Assembly: GCA_022072255.1 (NCBI GenBank)
Contig: JAJVHZ010000095.1
Coordinates: forward strand, 1 to 32,139
DNA from: Gammaproteobacteria bacterium
GTDB lineage: Bacteria; Pseudomonadota; Gammaproteobacteria; JAJPIJ01
Direction: 5' to 3'
Length of the DNA stretch: 32,139 nucleotides
How positions within the stretch are numbered: position 1 is the first letter of the stretch; each line of letters starts with the position of its first letter. Under the pieces are notes generated by a model. That model saw nothing but the letters and a program-made list of their open reading frames with translations. It made no database searches and was not told where the DNA came from. This document shows, one piece after another, positions 1 to 7,290 of the stretch. A program made the position numbers and the translations under genes.

Positions 1-1
1 A

Positions 2-2851
2 AAGATATCTGCTAGCGCACTTACGCTCGACGAGAGCCAGAAACAGGCTGCGAGGGTGCCCGCAGGGCCGCTGCTGATAGCTGCTGGTCCTGGCACTGGT
101 AAAACTCGCACGCTTGCCGGGCGTGTTCTCTATTTGCTCGGCAGCGATGTCCCGCCTGAAGCAATCCTCATTCTAACCTTTTCCAACAAGGCTGCAGAAG
201 AATTGCGTGACCGGGTGAAACTGGTTGCGGCTGATGAAGCGCAGAAGATCAGGATTGAGACCTTCCACTCATTTGGTCTTAATCTATTAAGGAAGTACGG
301 CACGAAAATTGGGCTGCCGCCAAAGCCAGTCATTCTTGACCCGGTAGATGCGCTGTTTCTACTCGAAAGATCGCTGCCCAAGCTCGATCTTGATCACTAT
401 GAAAATCTGTACGAGCCGACAAAGTTCCTCAACGACATCCTGAAGGCCATCTCGCGGGCAAAGGATGAGAATGCAGGGCCGGATCGTTACCGCGAACATG
501 CTGAAGCAATGGCCACATCTGACGAAGTCACGGATGTCCAAAGGGCGCTGGAAGTAGCGCGGGTCTACGAATTCTATCAGGAATATCTGAATGAAAACGG
601 CTTGCTCGATTTCGGCGATCTGATCTGTCGATCAATTGAGTTGTTGCGGAAACATCCGACGGTAAAAGACGATGTGCGCCGGACTTATGCGCATGTGCTG
701 GTTGATGAGTATCAGGATGTCAATCGCGCGAGCGGCCTGCTGTTGAGGGAAGTCGTCGGTGATGGCAAAGGGCTCTGGGCTGTAGGAGACATTCGTCAGT
801 CAATTCACCGCTGGCGCGGTGCGACGACTGCGAACATGCGCCTGTTCTCTGACGATTTCCCGAACGCGAAACCACAGATGTCGCTTGAGGTCAACTACCG
901 TTCCCAGCCTCCAATTGTGGATGTTTTCTCGGAATTTGTTCCGCAGATGAGTGCGACAAAGGCGGCGAAGTTTACACCCTGGCAGAAGGACAGAAACCAC
1001 AATGGTGGGATGGTGAAGTACGAAATCGCGGCCGACGAACGCGCCGAAGCTCAGGGCATCGCACGCGAGATCGAAGAGAATTTTAAGTCAGGCATACCCT
1101 ACCGCGAGCAAGCGGTGATCTGTCGTTCGCATACGTCGCTTGCACGGGTCGCTCGCTACCTGGAGGATGAGAACGTGCCGGTGCTGTACCTGGGGGACTT
1201 CTTCGAGCGGCCGGAAGTGCGCGATATGCTGTCGTTACTCTCGCTGGCGTGTCAGCCCGATGGTAGCGGCCTGTTGCGCGTAGCTCGTTTTCCAGAGTAC
1301 GACATCCCACTTTCTGATGTGCAAGCCCTGCGAAAACTGGCGAGAGAGAAAGAGAGGCCGTTTCCCGCCGCGCTCACGCTGGCTTCAGAAGCGGAGGATC
1401 TTTCGACTTACGGTAAAGAAAAGCTAGAACTGCTTACCAGACAGCTTGACGATCTGTGTTATGGAAAGTCAGCATGGATGACACTCACACGATATTTGTT
1501 CGTCAGGAGCAGTTATCTCGCGCCGTTTATCGCTGATACTTCCGTTGCTGGGCAGCAGCGCCGCCTTGCGCTCTACCAATTGATTCAGTTTGTCCACAGT
1601 CACCTCGGTCGAGCAGTTGAAGGCGGCGTTGATCCGAAGAAAGATCTACTCAGGTATATTCGCAGGCTAGAGATTTTTGGCGAGGAGCGGCAACTCCGTC
1701 AGGTTCCCGCCTGGGCCGACGGGATTGACGCCGTGCGTGTGTTGACGATTCACGCAAGCAAAGGCCTGGAATTCAGCGCGGTCTTTCTGCCTGTTCTTGG
1801 CGGCAGGTATATGCCGACGAACAACCAACGTCCAAATTGTCCGCTTCCCACCGGAATAATCGCTGAGGTTAATCAAGACTGGCATTTGGAAGAAGAGGAG
1901 TGTCTGTTTTTCGTTGCGCTCTCGCGGGCGCGCGATCATCTTTGCCTGTCACGCGCCGTCAAATACGGTCGCGCCGGCAGTAGAGCCTCAAAGTTTATCA
2001 ACCATATTGCCAAACGGCTTCCGAAACGGGGCGATAATCAAATAACGTGGCCTGCGAGAGCGGCTGCGGCGGAAAGTGTAAAGCCTGTAGTGCAAACAGA
2101 GATTTCCGTTGGTGACTTGGTTCTCCCGGAGCGCCTCCTGGATGTCTATTTGAAATGCCCACGCAAATATTATTACGAATTTGAACTGGGTCTAGGAGGC
2201 AGGCGTGACGACTCAGCCTACGTTCAGTTTCATCAGTGTGTTTATGAAGCGCTGCGCTGGATGCAGAGCCAGCGGCTCGCTGGAAAGGAAGCGGTGTATG
2301 AAGAGGCGCAGGCGTATCTGGGCGAAGTGTGGCAGAAAAAAGGGCCTGTGACGCATCCACACGAAACTGTCTATCGAAAGAGGGCGGAAGAAATGGTCGA
2401 GGCGGCGATCCGGCGACTGCCGTTGCCCGGTTCAAAATCGGCGCCTGCTGAACATGAGGTTGCGCTCTTTCATGGCCGCGTCAAACTTACTTTTGATTAT
2501 GCGGAACTCACTGAAGGAGATGGTGAATCGGTATTGTTGATACAGCGCCTGCGTACTGGGAAGCCGACCAAGAGTGAGGCTAAGAAAAGAATTTATGGCT
2601 TGTATCAGAGAGCGGCGCAACAGAAATATCCGCACGCCAAACGCCAGATACAAATCCTTTATCTCTCAACTAATGAGGCGCAAGAAGTTGAATTGGAGTC
2701 AGATCAAATAGAAGAACACTTGGCGGAATATGACACTGCTATTGCTGGGATTCTTCAGCGAGATTTCCAACCAAAACCCAACGACCACGAATGCCCTCGC
2801 TGCCCCCACTATTTCATCTGCCCGATGGCGGGGGAATCTGTGGCAGTCTGA
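2..2851 (+). CDS. UvrD-family (SF1A) helicase with C-terminal Fe-S/PD-(D/E)XK-type domain, 5'-truncated by window edge
   Basis: ATP-dependent 3'-5' DNA helicase of the UvrD/PcrA/AddA type. The reading frame is open to base 2, and the residues before the GTG at 56 (LTLDESQKQAA) match the family Q-motif, so the true start lies upstream and GTG 56 is not the start. Numbering from that GTG, I see Walker A GPGTGKT (11-17), motif II DEYQD (217-221), GDIRQSIHRWRG (244-255), NYRSQ (280-284), VLTIHASKGLEF (motif V) and VALSRAR (motif VI). The C-terminal third begins at about residue 690 with YLKCPRKYYY (Cys701) and ends with CPRC..... C (Cys913, 916, 922), the cysteine layout of Cas4/AddB-type Fe-S nucleases. 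The expected nuclease segment (D-Y-K-T-G-K) reads Q-R-L-R-T-G-K at 830-836, so catalytic Asp and Lys appear to be lost. The gene is separated from the next by about 200 bases. A role in DNA repair or phage defence is inference. Confidence 0.9.
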   Translation, partial: KISASALTLDESQKQAARVPAGPLLIAAGPGTGKTRTLAGRVLYLLGSDVPPEAILILTFSNKAAEELRDRVKLVAADEAQKIRIETFHSFGLNLLRKYGTKIGLPPKPVILDPVDALFLLERSLPKLDLDHYENLYEPTKFLNDILKAISRAKDENAGPDRYREHAEAMATSDEVTDVQRALEVARVYEFYQEYLNENGLLDFGDLICRSIELLRKHPTVKDDVRRTYAHVLVDEYQDVNRASGLLLREVVGDGKGLWAVGDIRQSIHRWRGATTANMRLFSDDFPNAKPQMSLEVNYRSQPPIVDVFSEFVPQMSATKAAKFTPWQKDRNHNGGMVKYEIAADERAEAQGIAREIEENFKSGIPYREQAVICRSHTSLARVARYLEDENVPVLYLGDFFERPEVRDMLSLLSLACQPDGSGLLRVARFPEYDIPLSDVQALRKLAREKERPFPAALTLASEAEDLSTYGKEKLELLTRQLDDLCYGKSAWMTLTRYLFVRSSYLAPFIADTSVAGQQRRLALYQLIQFVHSHLGRAVEGGVDPKKDLLRYIRRLEIFGEERQLRQVPAWADGIDAVRVLTIHASKGLEFSAVFLPVLGGRYMPTNNQRPNCPLPTGIIAEVNQDWHLEEEECLFFVALSRARDHLCLSRAVKYGRAGSRASKFINHIAKRLPKRGDNQITWPARAAAAESVKPVVQTEISVGDLVLPERLLDVYLKCPRKYYYEFELGLGGRRDDSAYVQFHQCVYEALRWMQSQRLAGKEAVYEEAQAYLGEVWQKKGPVTHPHETVYRKRAEEMVEAAIRRLPLPGSKSAPAEHEVALFHGRVKLTFDYAELTEGDGESVLLIQRLRTGKPTKSEAKKRIYGLYQRAAQQKYPHAKRQIQILYLSTNEAQEVELESDQIEEHLAEYDTAIAGILQRDFQPKPNDHECPRCPHYFICPMAGESVAV

Positions 2852-2958
2852 GAGCGGGACAGTGGATCTCCAACTTTTGCCCTCCTGAACGAAGAATCGC
2901 CTTAAAAAATCCGATGTGACATTTCCGGTTTGGCATGGTCGCCGGTACTGATGTGGGC

Positions 2959-2980
2959 AGTGGCGAAAGAATTCGCTGCT
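2959..2980 (+). other. Hairpin between helicase and ubiquitin-like operon
   Basis: A 9-base stem (2959-2967 with 2972-2980, including two G-U pairs) closes a 4-base loop AGAA; its inner five pairs GCGAA/TTCGC are perfect. No T-run follows on either side, so it is not a canonical intrinsic terminator, although it sits where one would separate the helicase transcript from the operon that follows. Function unknown. Confidence 0.35.
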
Positions 2981-3054
2981 CACGTCCGAGGCGGGCGTGT
3001 GGTTGAACTGTATTCTTCCGCGCTCCAAAGGCGCAGTTTGTTGAGGTATTTGTA

Positions 3055-3561
3055 ATGAGTGACAAAACAATTGAGCTGTTTCTTCAGGGAGAAGGGATCA
3101 ATGACATCAAGCTGATTCGCGTGCCGCATGACTGCAAGGTGCGCGAACTGATCGAAAAAATACAGGCGGAGATGGGCGCCGCACAGTCCGAGACGGGAGA
3201 GATGTTTCTTCTACTCGAAGATCACGATGACGAACTCCATCCGGATGCGAGTCTGAATGAAGCGGGCATCGGCCATCGTCATCGCATCCATTGCCACCGG
3301 TGCCGCCGGATCGAGGTGACGGTGAATTTCAATAGCGAGAGCAAATCGCACACCTTCTCTCCCTCCAACACGATCAAAAAGATCAAGCATTGGGCTGACG
3401 AACAATTCAAACTGAAGGGCGTTGACGCCACCGAACATGCGCTCCAACTCTGCGGGACGAATACGAGACCCGATGAAGATGTGCATATTGGCTCGCTTGT
3501 GCGCTCCCCGAACTGCAAGCTCTGCTTCGATCTGGTGCCGAAGAAAAGGGTGGAAGGCTGA
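3055..3561 (+). CDS. Tandem ubiquitin-like protein (multi-ubiquitin type)
   Basis: A 168-residue protein made of two beta-grasp-like halves, about residues 4-80 and 84-163. Each half has the ubiquitin-style rhythm: a beta hairpin, a lysine-rich helix (ELIEKIQAEM; TIKKIKHWADEQF) and later strands. The second half and its end (FDLVPKKRVEG) match the multi-ubiquitin family of bacterial E1/E2/JAB operons. The chain ends on glycine (Gly168) with no residues after it, so it could be activated without C-terminal trimming. Two CxxC pairs occur, at Cys80/83 in the linker and Cys154/157 in the last strand. The ATG has a GAGGT ribosome site at 3043-3047. As first gene of a four-gene operon it should be the protein modifier that the E1 and E2 attach to targets. 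Family assignment is by recognition, not by a database search. Confidence 0.85.
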   Translation: MSDKTIELFLQGEGINDIKLIRVPHDCKVRELIEKIQAEMGAAQSETGEMFLLLEDHDDELHPDASLNEAGIGHRHRIHCHRCRRIEVTVNFNSESKSHTFSPSNTIKKIKHWADEQFKLKGVDATEHALQLCGTNTRPDEDVHIGSLVRSPNCKLCFDLVPKKRVEG

Positions 3562-3575
3562 GACGGGTAGGTTTG

Positions 3576-4049
3576 ATGAATCCTGACGAAAGAGTTTTTT
3601 GCGCTCATCTTGAGCAGGGGCCGTTCCAGAGCGGTGTTGACCGGGGCCGGTGGCGGCTGGTCTCGGTCAACTGGCCGTACTCGGTCATCGCGGTCAAGGC
3701 GGCGGAACGCACAAACGCTCCGCCTGAGTACGCCTTCCGGTTTGAACTCGGCAACTACCCGGCGGCGGCGCCGACAGCGCGGCCCTGGAATGAAGACAGT
3801 GATACTCCACTCGAACGTCAACGGTGGCCAGGCGGGCGGGGACGTCTTCAATATGCTTTCAACCCGGACTGGAAGGGTGGCTCAGGTTTGTATTTGCCTT
3901 GCGACCGCCATGCCATCGAAGGACACGATCCCTGGCGTGCACAACACCCGGAAATGATCTGGGACCCAAGGGGTGACATCACACAGTATCTGAGGATTAT
4001 CCATGACCTTCTCAATTCGGAAGATTATACGGGAGTTCGCGGTGCCTGA
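3576..4049 (+). CDS. E2-like ubiquitin-conjugating protein (prokaryotic type)
   Basis: Predicted carrier that takes the ubiquitin-like protein from the E1 as a thioester and passes it to a target. 157 residues from ATG 3576, chosen over the adjoining TTG 3573 because GGGTAGG lies just upstream. E2-like hallmarks are the strand and proline stretch FELGNYPAAAPTARPW (57-71), then GLYLPCDRHAIEGHDPW (104-120) with Cys109 as the only plausible catalytic cysteine, followed by a W-D segment and a terminal helix (YLRIIHDLLN) ending in Y.G. This matches E2-like proteins of bacterial Ubl operons and is shorter and more divergent than eukaryotic E2s. It follows the Ubl gene by 14 bases, and its 3' end overlaps the JAB gene. 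No RING or other E3 gene lies nearby. Confidence 0.75.
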   Translation: MNPDERVFCAHLEQGPFQSGVDRGRWRLVSVNWPYSVIAVKAAERTNAPPEYAFRFELGNYPAAAPTARPWNEDSDTPLERQRWPGGRGRLQYAFNPDWKGGSGLYLPCDRHAIEGHDPWRAQHPEMIWDPRGDITQYLRIIHDLLNSEDYTGVRGA

Positions 4050-4524
4050 TCATCGGCTGAGCTGTTCGACAGGTCTGTGGAAGCAAGGTCTCAGAGAACT
4101 TCGCAGGCGCACTGAAGGGGAACATGAAAGCGGGGCATTCTTGCTGGGATCCCATGAAGGAAACTGCCGCCGGATTACCCGATTCGTTTACTACGACGAT
4201 CTCGATCCGTACTCGCTGGACACAGGAATTGTCGTTTTTGATGGAGCGGGTTACGGACCACTCTGGCAGCTTTGCCGTGAAACCGAATTGTCAGTAGTTG
4301 CTGATGTACATGTTCACGGCGGTTCACCGCGGCAAAGCACTGCCGACCGCGAAAACCCGATGATCGCCATGCCCGGTCATGTTGCGCTGATCGTGCCGCG
4401 CTTGGCGGAGCGCGCCTTCAGGCCGTCTGAGCTGGGCATCTACGAATATGAGGGCCAGCATCGGTGGAAGGAATGGAGCGGTAATCGCGCCGATCAATTT
4501 TTCTATGTTGGATTCTGGGGGTAG
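4042..4524 (+). CDS. JAB/MPN (JAMM) zinc metallo-isopeptidase
   Basis: Predicted deconjugating protease that removes the ubiquitin-like modifier from targets or processes it. From GTG 4042 the protein has 160 residues with all JAMM residues present: Glu29 in ESGAFLLG, the HxH pair His90/His92 and the S-x-x-D motif Ser99/Asp102 (VHVHGGSPRQSTAD). I chose GTG 4042 because GGGAG lies six bases upstream, it overlaps the E2 stop by 8 bases as expected for translational coupling, and the conserved fold begins right after it. An upstream ATG at 4003 would add 13 residues (MTFSIRKIIREFA) inside the E2 gene. In known bacterial Ubl systems the same family acts as the deubiquitinase partner. Confidence 0.85.
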   Translation: MPDHRLSCSTGLWKQGLRELRRRTEGEHESGAFLLGSHEGNCRRITRFVYYDDLDPYSLDTGIVVFDGAGYGPLWQLCRETELSVVADVHVHGGSPRQSTADRENPMIAMPGHVALIVPRLAERAFRPSELGIYEYEGQHRWKEWSGNRADQFFYVGFWG

Positions 4525-4528
4525 TTAA

Positions 4529-5953
4529 ATGGAAGCAGCGCTGAATGCAGAGCGGATTGGTGATGAACTCAATCGGACGGTGAAACTGGCTATGGATACC
4601 GGAGAAGCCGCCACCCCGGAAGAAGCCAGAGACATATTCAGGCGTTATCGCCTCTGTCTGATTATAGGCGCAGACGTTGCGTCATCGCCGTCGAAACAGG
4701 CGGCTCTGCTCACGGCTGTGAATACGGGTCGGCGCTGTTTTCTTGGCGGTGTCGAAGTGTTTGGCTGCTCTGACGCGCAACTATTGATTCCCTGGCGCAA
4801 CTGCCGAACGATCGCGGAAGCGGTCACGGATCTTCAAGGAAGCTTGACGTATTCAATAGAAGAGCTCATTCCGCGGATTATTATCGGTGATGTTGAAGGT
4901 ATAGAGGGAAGAAGTGAGTTTGCTGTGAGAGCCACTTTTGACGGGTGGCGCGGTGGAGTCGTGCCAATGGATGATGGGCGGCGATTGAATGAGCGGAACG
5001 AATTCACGCCGGCCGGAGTGCTTGCGGGGGCGCTCGCTGTTTCGGAAGCATTCCAGCATGTTCGCGGGCACAACGCGCAGGCCGGGCGCAGAGCCGTCGG
5101 GTTATCGCTCTGGCAACCTAATGCTGCAGTATCCTGGCTTGACGATTGTGAAATCGGCCCGCGACCGGATCTGCTGCCGGCACGATTGTGGCTGATTGGG
5201 CTTGGCCATTTGGGACAGGCGTATTTGTGGACGCTGGGATTTCTGCCTTATGAGCGGCCCAGTGATTTTCAGCTTATCTTACAGGACTACGACGCTCTTG
5301 TTGCGGCGAATGACAGCACATCGCTACTTACTGACCGCAGACTGGTTGGACAAATGAAAACCCGTGCAATGGCCGGCTGGTGCGAGGGGCGTGGGTTTCG
5401 CACACGAATCAATGAGCGCCGCTTCGCCCCCAATTTTCGCATCGATGAAGAAGAACCACAGGTGGCGCTCTGCGGAGTAGATAATGAACTAGCGCGCGCC
5501 GCTCTGGAGGACGTCGGCTTTAGCCAGATCATTGAGGCTGGACTGGGACGGGGCACTGAAGAATATCTTGCATTTCAAATACACTGTTTCCCGGCCAACC
5601 GCTCCACGCGCCAGCGATGGGGAGGAGGCGCATCTGCACAGGCGCAATCGTCATTATTGAACCATCCGGCTTATCTGTCGCTGGCCTCAGGGGGAATGGA
5701 TCAATGCGGTCTAACGATGTTGGCGGATAGAGCAGTAGGAGCATCGTTTGTCGGGGCTTTTACTTCGACTCTTGTTGTAGCCGAACTGCTGAGGATGGCA
5801 ATGGGGGAACGTCGCTATGAGGTGATTGATGGGACCCTGCGCTCACCTGAGAACCTCAAGGTGTTTGCCAGTGGTACGCTGGAGGGGTTGTTCAATCCGG
5901 GGGTTACCACACCCCATCAAAACGTGCCAAAACTAGCTTGTGTAGTAACCTGA
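4529..5953 (+). CDS. E1-like ubiquitin-activating protein (ThiF/MoeB fold)
   Basis: Predicted to adenylate the C-terminal glycine of the ubiquitin-like protein with ATP and carry it as a thioester. Of 474 residues, about the first 210 form an N-terminal domain I do not recognise. The ThiF domain follows: nucleotide loop LIGLGHLG (222-229), acidic Asp253 (LQDYDAL), the Asn261/Arg270-271/Lys277 adenylation set and LCGVDN (314-319). Cys393 in GGMDQCGL sits where the E1 catalytic cysteine lies, just before the helix that ends the domain. The paired CxxC zinc motif of MoeB/ThiF is not visible. The gene starts 5 bases after the JAB stop with GGGGGTAG as ribosome site and is the last gene of the operon. 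Confidence 0.85.
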   Translation: MEAALNAERIGDELNRTVKLAMDTGEAATPEEARDIFRRYRLCLIIGADVASSPSKQAALLTAVNTGRRCFLGGVEVFGCSDAQLLIPWRNCRTIAEAVTDLQGSLTYSIEELIPRIIIGDVEGIEGRSEFAVRATFDGWRGGVVPMDDGRRLNERNEFTPAGVLAGALAVSEAFQHVRGHNAQAGRRAVGLSLWQPNAAVSWLDDCEIGPRPDLLPARLWLIGLGHLGQAYLWTLGFLPYERPSDFQLILQDYDALVAANDSTSLLTDRRLVGQMKTRAMAGWCEGRGFRTRINERRFAPNFRIDEEEPQVALCGVDNELARAALEDVGFSQIIEAGLGRGTEEYLAFQIHCFPANRSTRQRWGGGASAQAQSSLLNHPAYLSLASGGMDQCGLTMLADRAVGASFVGAFTSTLVVAELLRMAMGERRYEVIDGTLRSPENLKVFASGTLEGLFNPGVTTPHQNVPKLACVVT

Positions 5954-6081
5954 GTCTGATAACGAGGAGCTAGCATAATATTGTTGAAAGGAGTAAGGAT
6001 TGTGGTCAGTCTTTGCTTGCATGTGCGTGGTTGGATGGTGTTATCGTTTGCTGGCGTAGGTTTTGGTAATCGTTATCAGAC
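5954..6081. repeat. Perfect 12-base inverted repeat flanking 104 bases
   Basis: GTCTGATAACGA at 5954-5965, immediately after the E1 stop codon, is the exact reverse complement of TCGTTATCAGAC at 6070-6081. A 12-base exact match this close together is unlikely by chance. It could pair as the closing stem of a structured RNA, or be the terminal repeats of a tiny remnant element. The enclosed ORF (from TTG 5981) shows no protein-like composition. No reverse transcriptase or transposase is nearby. Confidence 0.6.
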
Positions 6082-6113
6082 GCACATTGTTCTAAAATTT
6101 CAATTCCCTTGTG

Positions 6114-6148
6114 CCCACTCGATAGGAAACCTGTCGAGGAGTCGTGGG
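6114..6148 (+). other. Strong hairpin in the E1-queC gap
   Basis: CTCGATAGG (6118-6126) pairs with CCTGTCGAG (6130-6138) across an AAA loop, with a single T-G wobble. A further CCCA/TGGG pair (6114-6117 with 6145-6148) extends it past a bulge. There is no T-run, so it is not a standard terminator. With the upstream 12-base repeat it suggests that this 419-base gap is transcribed and folded, as an untranslated leader or small RNA. No known riboswitch class (preQ1 included) was recognised. Confidence 0.45.
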
Positions 6149-6286
6149 TGGGGGAACGTTGGTCAGGCACTCATCTGCAGTCTGCCCTGGTTAAAGGGGG
6201 CCTACAAAATTTTGCCGGGTGAAAACGACTAGGTTGCTAAATTTATCTTGCGGGCGAAAAAGGAGCTATATTAGCTTGAGGGCACC

Positions 6287-6376
6287 ATGACAAATAAGGC
6301 TGATATAAACGCTGATAGCAGACAGGGCCTTGAACCCAACTATCTCATCCTCATACAAGTAGGAGAGGGAACGTGA
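6287..6376 (+). CDS. Short leader ORF overlapping the queC start
   Basis: ATG 6287 opens a 29-codon frame (starting [14 protein letters not shown] and ending VGEGT) whose TGA at 6374-6376 overlaps the queC GTG at 6373-6375 as GTGA. A GAGGG ribosome site lies at 6278-6282. The arrangement fits translational coupling: ribosomes finishing the leader could restart on queC. The peptide has no recognisable domain and could be an accidental frame. AGGAGAGGG at 6361-6369 would also serve queC directly. Moderate to low confidence that the peptide is made. Confidence 0.35.
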   Translation: MTNKADINADSRQGLEPNYLILIQVGEGT

Positions 6377-7089
6377 GCGTAGAGACGCGCAAAGCAGTTG
6401 TATTGTTGAGTGGCGGTCTGGACTCAGCAACCGCACTGGCAATAGCGAGAAGTGAAGACTATGAAATTTTCGCGCTGACTTTTCGCTATGGTCAGAGACA
6501 CGAAGTTGAGATTGAGGCGGCCCGACGCATTACCAGTTTCTTTAAGGTCACTCAACACGTCATCGCTCAAATCGACCTGCGTGCCTTCGGAGGGTCTGCG
6601 TTGACAAGTGATATCGCCGTACCCAAAGGACGTACTCCCGATACGATGGCACAAGGTATTCCGATCACTTATGTGCCAGCGCGCAACACCATCTTTCTTT
6701 CATTCGCACTGGCATGGGCTGAGGTGCTAGAGTCGAATGATATTTTTATCGGTGTCAATGCAGTTGATTATAGCGGCTATCCTGACTGCCGCCCCGAGTA
6801 CATCGAGGCGTTTATGAGGATGGCAAACCTTGCAACGAAAGCGGGAGTAGAAGGAAGACAGCAACTGAAGATTCACACCCCGCTAATCAGCTTGACGAAA
6901 GCGGAAATAATCAGACGAGGGCTGTACCTCGGGGTTGATTATTCGCTCACCAGCACCTGCTATGATCCCTCTCCTGCCGGTCTGGCATGTGGATGTTGTG
7001 ATGCCTGTACGCTGCGTCTCAAGGGATTTGCAGAAAACGGACTCAATGATCCAGTAGGCTACAGAACAGAGTTTAGGCACTCTATCTAA
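6373..7089 (+). CDS. queC: 7-cyano-7-deazaguanine (preQ0) synthase QueC
   Basis: Converts 7-carboxy-7-deazaguanine to preQ0 using ATP and ammonia. preQ0 is both a queuosine precursor and the base that DpdA inserts into DNA. All family marks are present in 238 residues, the usual length: PP-loop SGGLDS (13-18), [34 protein letters not shown], and zinc cysteines Cys196, Cys206, Cys209 and Cys212 in the CY...CG.C..C..R pattern. The GTG start is preceded by a strong AGGAGAGGG and overlaps the leader ORF stop. It lies between the Ubl operon and dpdE in the same direction, and so most likely feeds the Dpd pathway. Its very canonical sequence argues against a specialised QueC-like enzyme such as QatC or CBASS Cap9. 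Confidence 0.95.
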   Translation: MSVETRKAVVLLSGGLDSATALAIARSEDYEIFALTFRYGQRHEVEIEAARRITSFFKVTQHVIAQIDLRAFGGSALTSDIAVPKGRTPDTMAQGIPITYVPARNTIFLSFALAWAEVLESNDIFIGVNAVDYSGYPDCRPEYIEAFMRMANLATKAGVEGRQQLKIHTPLISLTKAEIIRRGLYLGVDYSLTSTCYDPSPAGLACGCCDACTLRLKGFAENGLNDPVGYRTEFRHSI

Positions 7090-7095
7090 GTTGCC

Positions 7096-7126
7096 ACTCT
7101 CGAAGCTGCTTGGTCCTGGCGAGAGT
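7096..7126 (+). terminator. Possible terminator-like hairpin after queC
   Basis: ACTCTCG (7096-7102) pairs exactly with CGAGAGT (7120-7126), seven bases after the queC stop, around a 17-base loop. There is no T-run after the stem and the loop is long, so intrinsic termination is doubtful. Confidence 0.3.
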
Positions 7127-7162
7127 AACCGCGACGGAGGTTTATAGGCAGGAGTAATTACT

Positions 7163-7213
7163 GTTAGTCAGCAGGAGCCCCGCCCGTGTGTTGGAGCCAC
7201 ACTCTTTACTAAC
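7163..7213. promoter_or_regulatory. Nested inverted repeats upstream of dpdE
   Basis: GTTAGT (7163-7168) pairs with ACTAAC (7208-7213). Nested inside, GTGTG (7186-7190) pairs with CACAC (7198-7202). They lie in the 201-base gap before dpdE, about 80 bases upstream of its start, where a promoter or operator of the large restriction operon is expected. I cannot identify convincing -35/-10 boxes. Confidence 0.3.
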
Positions 7214-7290
7214 ACTGAAATTTTTCCGCACTATCAATCTCTCTGTTGCGAAGTTTGAGCGATGTATAGGCAACAGGGGATCATATTCAT

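Noticed and set aside
56-2851. UvrD helicase starting at GTG 56 as a complete gene
   Set aside because: The frame is open to base 2 and the upstream residues match the helicase Q-motif, so the gene is cut by the window edge.
3055-5953. Type II CBASS with E1/E2 and JAB accessory proteins
   Set aside because: No CD-NTase or cyclic-nucleotide effector gene is present, and a true ubiquitin-like gene leads the operon.
6114-6148. Hairpin as an intrinsic terminator for the Ubl operon
   Set aside because: A good stem but no T-run after it; kept only as a structural feature.
5981-6232. 83-codon ORF in the E1-queC gap
   Set aside because: TTG start, no domain, unusual composition, and it spans the inverted repeat and hairpin; not supported as a gene.
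6373-7089. QueC as a specialised defence homologue (QatC or CBASS Cap9)
   Set aside because: All canonical QueC motifs and zinc cysteines are intact, and no Qat or CBASS partner genes are present.
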